64,000 bases of DNA, taken from the NCBI GenBank assembly GCA_003342895.1, contig PTFA01000196.1, positions 828,515 to 892,514 of the forward strand, in the 5' to 3' direction. The stretch's first letter is position 1, and each line of letters begins with the position of its first letter. This stretch comes from Casuarius casuarius. Taxonomy: Eukaryota > Chordata > Aves > Casuariiformes > Casuariidae. Made by a program: the position numbers and the translations under genes. The notes beneath the pieces are model-generated. The model worked only from the letters and a program-made list of their open reading frames with translations, did no database searches and was not told where the DNA came from. Of this stretch, positions 1 through 12,149 are shown piece after piece.

Positions 1-2769
1 TTGGTCTCTGCAGTGCTGAGCAGAATCTTGTTTGCTTTCCCCTCCTGTCAGCAAGGTGATATGGAGGGAAATTGAGCCCTGCTGTTACAGGCCAAGCTTT
101 CCAGGAGTGGCCAGCAGCTCAAAGGTGTAAGAGTGTAACCCAAGAGCCATGTCTGTAACAGCCAGGCAGCGTGGGGTCGGCCAGCTCTGACCTGAGACAA
201 AGTCCAGCTGAGAACAGGGCTGTAGTTGCAGGGGGTCAGGAATTAGTTGGGAAGCCCTTGATTCACATGCAGGATGAAAGTACACGGACTAAAGGAGAAA
301 TCTGGAGTAAAGTTTCACAAGGGACAGCCTTCAGGAGAGGTGCCAGGAGCAATAGGAGCAATAGGCATGTGAACCTCGTGTGTGATGAACGGCTTCATGC
401 TTGAACTGCTGAGGAACACGTGGTTTATTTCCTGGAGGTATTTGGTAGCGACCTTACCTGGAGCTATCGAGGCAAGTTCTAAGCGTGCACTCACAGTTCC
501 TGAATTGAGGGAGGAGGAAGGGGGATGACATGGTAGCAGCCTGCCATCTAAGACCCAGAAAGTATGATTTTCAGGGTGTCCTGGTCACCTGGAAATCCTC
601 GCGAGTTCAGCTGGTGCTTACACAGCCTCAGTGTTTCTAGCCAGGCAGAAAGCTAGTGGCTGCTCTGGAAAAGTTCAGTTAACCCTGGAAATCTCTAGTA
701 GAAATTCTTGTCAGCAGGAAAGCCAGGGCCTAAGTGGGTCCGAGTGCTGGCCCTTCCCTCACCCCACGCTGGGGAGCTTTCGAAGACAAGGCTGGCTGGG
801 CAGAAGTGGTTGAAGAGGTGGACCATTGCCTTGCAGCTGCTCCTTCTGTCCCAGCTCAAGGCATAAACAGGAATCCATCCACCAGGACTGTGGAGAAGCG
901 TCTCTAGACAGTATTAAGTACACACAAAAATAGCAAGTGAGACCAGCTTCCCCTTTAGCAGCACAGGCTGAGATTGCTGCAGCATGGCTGATAAAGGAAC
1001 TCTACTTATTCTTTTCTGGGCTCGGACACTGAAGCCCAGGAGATGAGGCATCAAGGACTGCAGAGGATATCATGCATCCGTGCACTAGCGCATGTTTTCC
1101 AGAGACCTTGGCCCCAGAAGTGAGGCTGGTGAGGTCCTGCTCTCCTAGGTCTCCAGGTTAGGCAGGCAGTGCTCTAATGGTGCCTGATGAGCAGAGGGCA
1201 CGGAGCATTACTTTATCCCCTCCCCTGAGGGTTCCCATCCGTCGAGGCGCTGGCGCAGGATGCTGCCTCTGTCAGCTCCGCAGTAATCAGCCCAGAGGCA
1301 GGAAGTGGAAACTTTCTGGTTGTAGCCACTTAGTTTCATTAGAGGCATCAAAAGAGAAAACAAGCCTCAGGTGGGGCAGAGAGGCAGAGACATGCAAGGG
1401 GTGGGGGAGAGGGGATTTGTAGCTCTGTTTTACATGGCAGTTAGCAGGTGAGCTTCAGCTAAGATCTGGAGAAGAGATGTAGGAAAGCTGCAGAGACAGC
1501 CTAAAGCTAGGGCCCATCACCCGTGTCGTTCAAAGAGCTGTCAGAAGATCACACAGCTGTGTTTGTAAAACTTTCTGCTCTATATGTGTTTCACTAGACC
1601 AGGAATAGGACTGAAAAGAAGTCCCATCCTGCTGCCGTTCGGCTCCCTCCCTGCCCCACATCCCTTTTGAAAGAGGTTTGTCTGGAAATTGTATCCCATT
1701 CCCAGCGCTCTGTTCCAGGACTTAACTATTCTTATTACTGCAAAGAATTTTCCCAAATGCCTAGCCTAAGTTTTCTGTGTTCAGCATGAACATGATACTG
1801 TTCAGAGGTAGAATATTAATATATTACACACATAAATATGATACATAAATACGTGCAATAATAACGTATTGATTTCAATGAAGCAGCTCAATGGAGAGGA
1901 GTCTGTCCAGCCCTGCTCCATCCCCCGTGTGCCCCAAGAGAATGTTCTGTGTTAGACTGAATGCCTTTGTAAGCGCCTCTGAGCTTTGCACTCGCTGTGA
2001 CCCATTCTGCCTAGACACAGAAACAGGCAGGGCACAGGATCAGGCCTGTAATCACATTTCCTTTTGGCGGTAGGTATTTTATCAGCCTCGGTCTCCCTGG
2101 GCAGTGTGAGCGATGTGACCGTCTGGCTCTCCTGAGCCGAGTTCATCACCCAGCCGGGCGGTTGTTCTTCCACCCGTAGCTGCCCTCTAGCCCTTGCCTC
2201 CCATTTCATTCATGCCTTCAATCCTCACCCAAGAGCAGAACTGAATTCAGCTGCACATCTCCTAAGCCCTATTTCCCTGCTAAGTTTTTTTATTAAGCCA
2301 TCCCAAATAAAGCAACATGTGCACACCAGTGACTTTGGGAGTGGGACAGAACTGTGCACATCTGGAAGGCAGGTAGTGACTGGGGGAAGGGGGAGTTGCT
2401 GGCTGGCCAGAAGCAGCAGCTGGGATCTTGAATCAGGAAGACAGGATCAATCATTTGATGACAGTCTCTTGTGATTAATCCTTCCCCACAACATCTCCAG
2501 ATCTGAATCCTGTATCCAGCTCCCCTTCCTCTGTGGGTTCCCGAATCTCTACCTTCCAGCTGGGAGAAGGATCTCTGGCTAGGAGAGGATCACCGGTGTT
2601 AGCAGGATGCCTCAAGGCCAACATTTGCATCTCTAGTTCTCACTGCCTCTGCAACAGCTTTCCATAACTTTGAAGAGGAGAGCTGATGGTTTGACAGTGG
2701 TCACAGCAGAGCTGTGAATTATTGAACGAGTAGTTAATACTGCAGGGCTCAGAGAGGGGTTGTTAAATA

Positions 2770-2870
2770 CTGCACTTCTGGATTCGGCTCCTGTTTCCAC
2801 CAGTGACCCTGGCCAGATCCTCTTGCCTCTGTATTTCCGTTTGTTCTGTGGGAAAGCAGGAATCTATAGT
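2770..2870 (-). repeat. MIR-like SINE core fragment
   Basis: The text around 2,776-2,865 reads like the reverse complement of the MIR core: a 'gattc-ggctcctg-tttccacca' stretch, then 'cctctgtatttccgttt', then a degraded 'tgtgggaaa'. It is diverged and recognised by eye only. Confidence 0.4.
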
Positions 2871-5289
2871 TAGGGAGCAGCAGCCATTTGGGTAGATAAG
2901 GCAGGAAAAAGTGACCCCAGAGGCCCCAGAGGAACAGATCCCAGATTCCTGAAGTCCCAGTCATTAAAAAGTGTTCCCTGTTGTCTGTGTCTGTTTTGAG
3001 GATGCAGATGTTCTTTTATTATTCCCACATGGATGAGCAGTTGTTTTTACACAAGCTGCTGTCCACGAGCTTTGCATCTTCCTATAAGCAGAAGGGTTTG
3101 TTTGTTAGCCCTGGAGTTTTCAGCAGAAATAATCCTGCTTGGGGACACCTGCACCATTCTGCAGTGAGCTCTGCCCTGAGACAGAGCGGGGCTTGGACAG
3201 GCAGCCCAGTCAGCCAGGAGATGGAGCAGCTTGCCTCCTCAGCATGGTGCGAGCAGGGGACTAAGGAGAGAAAGCCTGAGCCCTTAGCAGAGCTCTTCTC
3301 TTTGATGAAGCAGATGTGACTGCTTTTTTATTCCGGAGCTGCTGTGTGTTTGAAAAGAAGCAAAAAGGCTCAGAGATTTGTGGCTCAGGGCTGGGACATG
3401 GGGCCTTTCATTTTCTTCAAGGACTCTCAGGGAAGGTCTTCTTGTACCTGCTCGGAATTCATTCTACCAACACTGAAGCATTCAATCCCCTGTCTGATTA
3501 CAGGGTCCCCATCCCAGAGCTCAAGAGATGTTTCCCTTCTTCTGTCTGGGACAAGTGATACGCAGGGACTGAGCTGCAGCCAGGGCAAAGCTCAAATCAA
3601 CAGCCAGGACCTGTCTCTAATGAAGGCTACGCTGGTCTGGCCCGGAGCCCCCACAAAACTGATTCTCCGACTCTTCCTGCAGCAGCGGCAGGCTGGCAGC
3701 CTTGTCCCATTCCCCGGTGCACACTCCTGTCCCCCAGCCCGAGGATCCCCTCTGTGCCTCATCAGCAGAAAGTGTTGTTCTGTTTGGGGCTACCTCAGAG
3801 CTGCTGGCACAACAAAGCTGTTTTGTTTTTGGCTGAGCACTCGGCATCTGAGCTCTCATGTGGTTGGAGCCCATTTTTTTGCAAGAATGAAAACGGTGGA
3901 TTAATGAGCTGCTTGTGGCTAATGTGCAGGGTTTCTCAGAACTGGTGCTATTAGAGCCCAGCGTCATATAGGAGGTAAATGGCAGCACATGGTGAATAAA
4001 GCAGTGATATAATAGGTTTAAGTAGTCCATTTCCCTTTAGAGTGTTACTGATAACATGCCCAAATGCATACAAGACCATTACCTTAATGAATAAGACCAC
4101 TCTCTGGCAGAGCACATACTGCGGCTCCTCACAAGGGGTTTATTTTTTATCATTTTCATCCCAAAAAAGGCTTGGGTGTTTGAGTTGGAGTGGGTGCAGG
4201 GAGAGCAGGACAGAGAGAGAGGGGAAGAGGAGAGCAGAAGAGAAGGAATATGGATGAGGAGAAATGAGAATAGAAGGGAAAGAGGAATGAAGAAGGGACA
4301 TAAATAAATGCAGAGCAAGCATGTTATGGTTTGGACCAGTATGGTCTCCAGGATTCCCCATGAGAGGGACTTGTACCTACACACGCAGAACAATTATCAG
4401 TCGTTTGATCTTATATGTTGGAAGGGACACGTCTTTCTTGTGGAAGCACTGTCCTCTACCAGAAGCAAAATGCTACAAAACATGTAGATACCAATGGGCC
4501 AAGGCTCGCTATTCTCTGTCTTGGATATACCATGACCAGACATTGGCATTTGCCTCTGGTAGCCCCAGCCAGGTCAGTATTAGTGTCAGTTTTTGGTAAC
4601 TCAACCCACATCAGTGGAGTTTCTCTGGATTTAACCTCTCCGATCAGCACTGTGAGACTCCAGTGCTCACTAATTGTCAGCCTNATTCTGCACTAGTTAA
4701 GCGACTCTCTGCTTGCTGGAGATACTTCACGCTGACACCACTGCATATGAGAGCAGAATTTGCCCCTACACTTTTCCTCATACGCAGTTTACTTTTCTCC
4801 TGGGAAGGGCAGGTAGGCATTTCCTGAGAATATGTTTTCTGGATTTGTTTCTAATAAATGTGGTGGGACCTGAATCTGACTGTCTTCTTACACAGCAATG
4901 TGTACTCTTGTGCTGTGTAAAGCTTTGTTTTCTCCACTGTTTTCTGGAATCTCTCTGCAGAGGAGATACTGGGGTCAAATCCAGTGCCAAATGACCCCAA
5001 ATTAGCTGTTTGGAATTCACCATGTGAGGCAAGTTCTACAGAGGTGCAATTCTGTTAGTCTATGTGGCAAAAACATCTTTCTTGCAGCAGAATAAATGAG
5101 ACGAGAATCACTAGAGTTCCTAAATGACTGTTTATAAAGATCCCTCTGAAATCCTAAAACAATAATTAACAGTATGTTTAGGAACAAGAACATGATCAGA
5201 CTGATCCACAGCAGAGGTGCCCCATCCCAGTGTCCCATCTCTGATAGCAGCTAGGGGAGGATGCTTAGGACACTATACAAGGATAGATA

Positions 5290-5590
5290 TAAAGAATAAG
5301 GCTTCTTCTAGCTCTAGTTTTGTAGCTTCCAGCAATCTGCAAGGACTGCTTGGATGTTGCATCCAGACTATTAAGTTTAATCGCTTCTGATAGACCAAAC
5401 CTCCATAAACTTGTCTAAAACCTCTTGAACCTATTTATACTTTCAGTCTACAGAGTATCCTGTGGCAAATGAGCTNCAAAATTTAATTATGTGCTATGTG
5501 AAAAAGCACTTCTTTTTGTTTGTTTTAAACTTGCTTCCTGGTAATTTCACTGGAGCACCAACTTGTCGTATTGTGAGAAACAGCATTTAA
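5290..5590 (+). repeat. CR1-family LINE 3' fragment
   Basis: The segment carries phrases typical of CR1 3' regions known from turtles, crocodilians and other sauropsids: 'aacttgtctaaaacctcttgaacc', 'tatcctgtggcaaatgagct', 'gtgaaaaagcacttcttttt', 'gttttaaacttgcttcctgg' and 'taatttcactgg'. It is truncated at both ends and diverged, so it is an old insertion. One ambiguous base lies at 5,476. Confidence 0.7.
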
Positions 5591-6999
5591 AATATCTAAA
5601 GGACGTAGAATCCTAGATTTTATTGGAAGGTCATGTGATTTTGACTTCTAGGTGTTAAAGACACTTTTGAAAATGGAACACGGGATCTACTTTAATGCTT
5701 ATGAAAATAATTGCTTCCAATAATCTGGTTTGCTGGTTTGTTTTTATTTATTTTATTTTTTCTTTTAGCCTCTGCTCACAAGCTGCTCTAGCCCCTGAAA
5801 GATCCAGTTCTCAAGCTTCTTGTTTACTCAGTTAGCATGGGCTTTATTTTTTCAATATTCTCCTTTTAGCTGCTTCAGCAGCTGAGAGTCTATTACTTGA
5901 GACATGAGCACAAACTCAACCAAGCACAGGCGAGTTTGTCTGAATGACCTCTTTCTCCTCATTATATTTCTGATGCTCTTGATGTCACAAGTTCAAGTAC
6001 AGGCACATGGGGTTTAGTACAACACAGAGATAAAGCTACTGAGATAGAGACGTCCACACTCTCCCCCGAGGCATGAACACACTCTGCCGCTACTCAATTG
6101 TGCCTTTTGCAGACACCTCATTAAAAGTGGGTTCATTACACATAAACATACCCTTGTACTTTTACAGGCATGCATGCTCGCAAATGTAATTTGAACACAC
6201 TGAAAGATAGCTCACTCTGACACAAATATGTCTGAGTCCTTGCTTACATTTACACAGAGACCTTGCATCTTAAAAGCAGTTGTTCATTTGCATCCTTTTC
6301 TGCCCTATGTGGAGTTGTGTATTCATGTTTGCGTTACCTCACACTGTCATACGTGCAGTTTTGAGCATGTCTCCCCTTGCCTAAGCCTTTGAGCTCTGTC
6401 CAAGTAATATTTTTTCTGTTTGGAACACCTCCTGTATCAAAAGCTGCTATCAAAAGTTCTGGTGTGGTGTAAAACTGAGTTAACTGGCAGAGGAACCAGA
6501 CCCTTCGAATCCTTTTCTTCCCAGCTGGATTCAGTTTGCTCCGGGAAGCCATTCACATCTTACACTCTTGCAGACACATGTTCTAGTCTGGAAGATTAGA
6601 TACAAGATGCTGGATAAGCATCTCCAAAAGCACTTTGTTCCAGAGGGGTAGCAAGGGTGCAGTCCTTTTCTGGGAAAAAGGAGGAGGAGTAAGATTTAAC
6701 AGTAGATTTTGAAAGGTAAGGAGTGCATGGAAACAGAGCATGTTTGAGACATGTTTCCCTGAGTGTTCTTGTCCTTCAGCAGCTCAAACCATTGTGCCAG
6801 CAAGGATAAATCAGTATTGCTCTACAAAAATCGGCTGAATGAAACTGGCTTTCCCCAGTGGAGGATCAGGTGTGTGAGATCTGTTTGGCAGGTCTCCTGG
6901 CACAGCGTTAGCAGCCTCGGGAGTCTGGTTGCTGCTAATGCTCACCCCACGGCTAACAGAGCTGGGGCAGCATGAGCAGCCTTGGAAAGCTGCTGTTAG

Positions 7000-8200
7000 A
7001 ACGCGCAGTACCGATACACGCGCCCTGCCCGTCTTCTGCATCATGGTGAAAGGGAAAAGAGGAGAGAGAAGCCGTTGTTAGACTGCCTCGTCTATTTGGA
7101 AGACCAGTATTGCAGAGCAGTGCTGTTTGCCAACTTAGCTGTGTTTCCTAGTTCGGGGACTTTATCTTTACCGCCAAGAACCGCTGGCCTGCGTACGTGT
7201 GTACAGCACACGCTAGGCCTGCGAGGCAACGCAGATAGATCACAAGGAAGGGGCAGGATACCTGGATGGTGCACGGTGGCAGAAGTCCCTTCGTGTCGGA
7301 GTAGGGAGAGGTGTCGGGCTGCGCTGGTGGACACTGCGTGTGCNTTCACCGTGCACACCCAGGAAGCGATCTGGAAACGTGCATCAACGGCTCTGCACGC
7401 AGGGCNCACGTCTCCCGAGTGTGCATCGGTGAGCACGCCAGCCGAGGGGCGTGCGGAGTAAAAAGTGTGAGTGCACGTCTGTGCACACACGCAGCAATGT
7501 GCACAAGCAAGAAGGTGAGTGCAGGTCTGCAGAAGTACACGTGCAGAGGGAGATGCCCGCGGGTGGCACAGAGTGTGTGTGCGCGTGTGTAAGGCCGTGT
7601 GTGTCTGGAGGGGGTGTGAACGTGGAACGGGTCTGTGGAAGCTGCCACGCCTGTGTGTAGGCAGCGCTCCAGCTGTGCGTGCAGGGAGAGAAGTCTTTGG
7701 GGATGGAGATGAGGTCGATCTACGTGGGAGCTTTCTGTGCCAGTCCGCATCGGTAGGTTGTATCCGCGTGTGCAGTCGTGGAAAGCTTTCTAGGGGAGTG
7801 GATCTCTGTCCCTAAGGGTCTGTGTGATATGAAAGAGAGTCTCAGGAAAGGGGTCTCAGATGNGTGCTGGAGCCTGTTAGTGAAAAGAGGAAAATACATG
7901 GAGACGGGAGGTGGGGGTGTCTCCGTTAGCACGTAGCTGTTGTTTTGTTTGTAACGTGTCTTTGGTCTGATGGGGCCGATGGAGGATTCCGCATGCGAGG
8001 TGTGTGTGGGCTGGCATAGGTGTGCAGCAGCTACGAACGCGTGCGCCAGGGAGNGGGGGTGTGCGGGGAGGGTGGCGGGGAGGGCTGCGCGGGGCTGCGT
8101 GCTGAGGCAGCTGCCGTGGCTCGGGGATCGTCGCGTGCGCTGCGCCCGGCTCCGCTCAAAGGTCTTCGTCAGAGCCGCTCTGCTCCGGAGAGTCACTGAA
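7000..8200. other. CpG/TpG-rich tract, no gene recognised
   Basis: GC content and CpG count rise here, with many alternating GTGTG/CACAC and GTGCGCGTGTG stretches. Open frames exist on both strands but none resembles a protein, and four single N calls (7,344, 7,406, 7,863, 8,054) fall inside. Plus-strand donor-like sites occur, for example AAG|GTGAGTGC near 7,513. It could be an eroded CpG-island promoter or simply GC/TG-rich low-complexity DNA. Confidence 0.4.
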
Positions 8201-11000
8201 TTCAGTGCAGGCGTTTTCTATTTTGGGTGTTTCTCCACACGGGAACACCTTTGCTCTCCTGTCCCCTGCCTGGCTGGGCTTCAGGCCCTCTGAACCGCTG
8301 CTCTGCCTCACTCGTTGAGGAGCTTCGGCAGGAGAAGGAGCCGTTCCCTTGGAAACCTCTGGATGCCCAGCAACAAGTCGCTGGCAGCTGCCATGTGACC
8401 AGGTGCATTAATCAGACATGTTGTATGAATCAGGTCAGCTGGGGCCAAAGTCCAGCTCACTCTCCCTTCACTTCACTGCTAATTACCAAGCCGCAAGGGC
8501 TGCTCTGAGTAGGGATGGAAAACAACTTGAAAAAATTAAATAAAACTGTGACCTTTCCTGTTGTGGCTTCTAAGTTCATGCCAGACTTTCTCCATGAGAG
8601 AAATCTGTCCATCATTCTCGCACTGAAACAAACCTAGAATAAAAAATGAGTGAGCCAAAGGAGCCTCACAACGTGGAAAAGCCCAGAGAGATGAATCTGT
8701 GCCATAGATGCAGTGAATTTCCAGGTCTCTTCTTGCAATAAGCCCTACATTTCAAACGCATCCTTTGAATGAAGAATATCTCAGTCGTTGAGCGGGAGAC
8801 AGTTTGCTCCTGACTCAGGAACATCTCGTGTTCACAACTCAGACCCCTTTGAAAATCAAGTTTCTGAAGTCTCAACTGAGCCATGCCAAAATTGGTGGCC
8901 CAGATTACTAGCTAGCTGGCACAAGGAGGACTTGAGTCCAAAGCGTTGGTCCTACACCTCTAAAAGAAGAGGCTACAGCTCTCAGAAAACCAGGCAGTGC
9001 ATGTATTCTTCTCCCTGCCTTGTAACCCAGCTCTGCTGCAATGACTGATCTTCATAGATGTGCAGCCAGTGGGTTTATTCTTGCTCATTCCTAGTGGCCA
9101 TTTCTTTACCCTCAGTGGGGCCTTTCTCCATTTGATTCAGGAGCAAAAACTTAATGGCAAAAGCTGGAGGGAAATCAAAGATGACTTTGTAGCTGCAGCT
9201 CTGGGCTGGGGGACAGCAGTAGTTACCACATTAAGACTGAACTGAAAGCAAACTGGGAGAGTCCTGGTGAGCAAATGAGGAAAGGAGAAAATGAAGAGAA
9301 GGATGAAGAGATCCAGCTTGGACAGTAACAGCCATAAGCACCAGCCTCAATCCCTGACGCTGTGTGTCCTGCCTAGTAGGGTCTTCTAAGGAAGTTAGGT
9401 ACCCAAGTATCACTTAGTGTCAGTTTGATGTATATTCTGGAGTGATATAGGCACCTCTGAGCATTTTCCATACGATGCTGTTAACAATTTCAGCTCGAGT
9501 CCTTTTCAGGTTTCCCCTGAAATTCCTGCTTGCTTTGCCTGGATAAAGCCAGAGCAAAAGCTTCCAGATTTGGCTCCTTCTGAATGAAAATCTCTCACGA
9601 CACACGCTCAAGGCCAGGCACTAGCAAGGCTGTAACATCTTCTTTTACCGGTCTCCATTCTTCATGCTGTGACTAATGCATTGCAAGGTCATCAGGTACT
9701 GCTCAGTCTCCATCTCCTCCTCCAGGAGATCAGCGTCTGAGCCTCCCAGGGTAGTCACCGAATCATGTCGAACACAGGTACCTTCTCCTCAAAGCCATCT
9801 TTTATCTTAGGCAATAACAGAAATGTCGCAGTTGCTGGTCAGATTCTTGGCTGATATAAGCCAGCCAAAACATTTGGCCCATAATCCACAATGGCACTGA
9901 AAGCCAGAAAAAAGGAGCTGGAAACAGAGCGCCTGGCTTTATTACAAGCGTGCTATGATTTGAATAGCATCCAATGTCCCTTGAAAAGCAGCTCCCTTCC
10001 TGTCATCTGCTTTTGGATCCAGATCTTAAGAGCCCAGTATTTACCCGCAGGAGTTTCATTCCATCCATTATTAGCAAGCAGAAATTTCCAAAAATCAGAT
10101 CTGAATTTGTATCTCAAGTATTATCTAGACCAAAGCTTTGACTTTGGATCAGGTTGATTACTAGCTAATTAATTTTACAATCAGTGATTATTTTTCCAGT
10201 GTTATCGTGTAATAATGTATCCTGTGCACAGGATATACCAGAAGACAAAGCTTTACTTCAAAGTACTGACTGTCTAGGGCAATCTAGGGCAATCCTGAAG
10301 AATTGATGCCTGCAACCTGTGCATTTGCAATCTAACAGGCACTGCACAAATCCGTGCCAGCTGACACCCTCCAGTCAAAGTCAGAAACATATGTGTGCTC
10401 CTGGATAGAAGGGTTAGGAAATAAATTTGTTCTCACTGAAGAGTGATCTGTCGTTTGGCACACTCGGGGGAATAGCTGTCTGACCTCCTGGCACCAGGAA
10501 CATAGGAGACCCGAATGGATTCCAAATACTCACGTCTGACTTTGCAATTCAGTTCAGTATCTCAGGGAAGAGATGGAGGGCTGGTTGTTTGTGTCAGCTC
10601 TGAAAAAATATGATAAAGGCTAAGAAGTTAGAGTAAGACTTGGCTAATCCATTGGGCTGGGAAATCAGAGGGCAGGAGCAACACAGGCTGAGGCACACTG
10701 TGGTAAGCTGGAAAGAACAGATTTTCCGTCTGCTTAGGGCTTGGTCCTGGGAGATACTGAGCAACTTCTGTCCACAAAGCAAAACACGTAGGTCTTCAAT
10801 CAGACTTAAGCACGGGAAGAATCTCGCTGGCTCCATTGGGCCCCTGCGGGCTTTCCTCCCTGTGCACGTGCAAAGTCGGTGTCTTGCATGGAGATAGCTC
10901 TTAGCCCTCTTCCCCAGTGCCCTATTTCCAAGGGGTCCGGGCTCAGCTACCCTAATAGACAGACCTGTTGCTATCTGCCGTCACTCCTCCAACCCGCCTT
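8200..11000. other. Intergenic stretch, nothing recognised
   Basis: No coding similarity, RNA gene or mobile element could be supported. A small direct repeat of 'tctagggcaa' occurs near 10,273-10,293. Confidence 0.4.
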
Positions 11001-11155
11001 TACGTGAGAAGGAGACTTTTACACTGAAGCACAGGCAGCTCTCCATGATGTAATCTGTGCAATCTGTGCATTTGCAAGGAAAAGCAGCCTCTCGTTGGCC
11101 AAAGGGAAGAGTCTCCGCCTGGGCGCTCCTCCTGCCGCCCCCCCTCCCGGTGGAT

Positions 11156-11226
11156 CATAAAAGCCCAGAGGCAGAGGCAGGGCAGCCTTCCCAGCCCCTG
11201 TGCTTCCAAAGGTGACCCAGGGACAG
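11156..11226 (+). promoter_or_regulatory. TATA-like box and candidate exon 1
   Basis: CATAAAAG at 11,156-11,163 is a TATA variant. About 30 bp downstream an initiation site near 11,187 would give a 40-nt exon that ends in CAG followed by GTGAGC at 11,227. TATA-type promoters are common in tissue-restricted genes, which would suit an endocrine miR-7 host, but no transcript evidence is available here. Confidence 0.4.
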
Positions 11227-11603
11227 GTGAGCTCCGGCAGGGGTGCGGAGACAGGCTCGGCCGAGGGCGAGGAGGGCTGGGCTGAGCCGGGGCTGCTGCA
11301 GGCGCCTCGGGGGAGGCGAGGGGCGCCCCGGCCACCTGTGGAGCCGGTCCCACCTGCGCCAGGGAGCCGGGGGACAACTCCGCGAGCGGCGGGTTAGGCA
11401 GAGGGGCCCCGGCCAGGCTGGAGTGGGGCAGCCCGCGGGGGTCCGGGGGCTGCTGGGGACAAGGGCGGTGGCGGGGTTGGCTTCCCCCGGCCCTCGCCCT
11501 GGGGGCGGGGGGACGGGGCGCGGGGCAGCGGGCCGGGCTGGCGGCGCCGCCGATCAGCACCACGGACAGGGCCCGCGCGGCGCCGCCCGCCCGGGGCTGC
11601 ACC

Positions 11604-11650
11604 AGGCACCGGGCTCCGGGCACCGGGCACCGGGCACCGGGTTCCGGGCC
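11604..11650. repeat. Short GC-rich tandem repeat (CACCGGG units)
   Basis: Four to five near-perfect 7-bp CACCGGG or CTCCGGG units lie head to tail inside the CpG island. Confidence 0.8.
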
Positions 11651-12149
11651 GGCCCGGGCCGCCTGCCCCGCTCAGCCCGCGCCCGGCAGCTCGGGGCAGG
11701 ACGCTCCGCCGGGGGACGCGCCGCCAGGTCCCCGCCGCCCCATCCCAGAGGCTGCGAGCGACGCCGGACCGCCCGGTGGGGACGGAGAGGGTCGCGGTGA
11801 GTCCGGTGCCGGAGGGAGCACGAGCGAGTGGTGCCGGGGGGCACGAGGAAGGCGAGCGGGAGGGGAGAGCCGGCGCAGCCCCGCCAGCCCGCGCCGTGCC
11901 AGTGCCAGTGCCGGGGCAGAGGCGCCCGTGCCGGCCCGGGCTCGCTCGCCGCTGGGGAGGCGCCTCGCACGCCAACGCCAGGAGATGGCCCAGGCGCCTC
12001 GCGAAGGGGCGCCCGGGAGGCAGGCTGCAATTAGCAAAGTTGGTGTCTGGCCGAGAGCCAAGGGCTAAATGCGGTGGAAAGGGAGATTGGAAGAGATTTA
12101 GCTGCGTTTTGCTGAACAGCCCTGACAGCCCCAGGTAAGAGACACTCAC

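Larger units (their letters stand above)
1..7000. other. Intergenic stretch, no gene recognised
   Basis: Open frames here are short (at most about 186 codons, at 3,344-3,904), lack any domain I recognise and overlap equally open frames on the other strand. By human synteny the 5' end of DPP9 could lie in or left of this stretch, but I see none of its coding exons. Single ambiguous bases occur at 4,684 and 5,476. A purine-rich low-complexity run sits near 4,195-4,300. Two old repeats are listed separately. Confidence 0.5.

Noticed and set aside
7020..7815. Alternating purine-pyrimidine GTGTGCGCGTGTG stretches as a Z-DNA or promoter element
   Set aside because: The runs are short and interrupted, and no gene start can be tied to them.
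1..11000. DPP9 5' exons expected from human synteny
   Set aside because: No peptide resembling DPP9 is visible. Non-coding 5' exons cannot be recognised without transcripts.
11000..12149. Long open frames (up to 251 codons) on both strands in the CpG island
   Set aside because: They are rich in Pro, Gly, Ala and Arg, overlap in several frames and match no family. GC-rich DNA lacks stop codons by chance.
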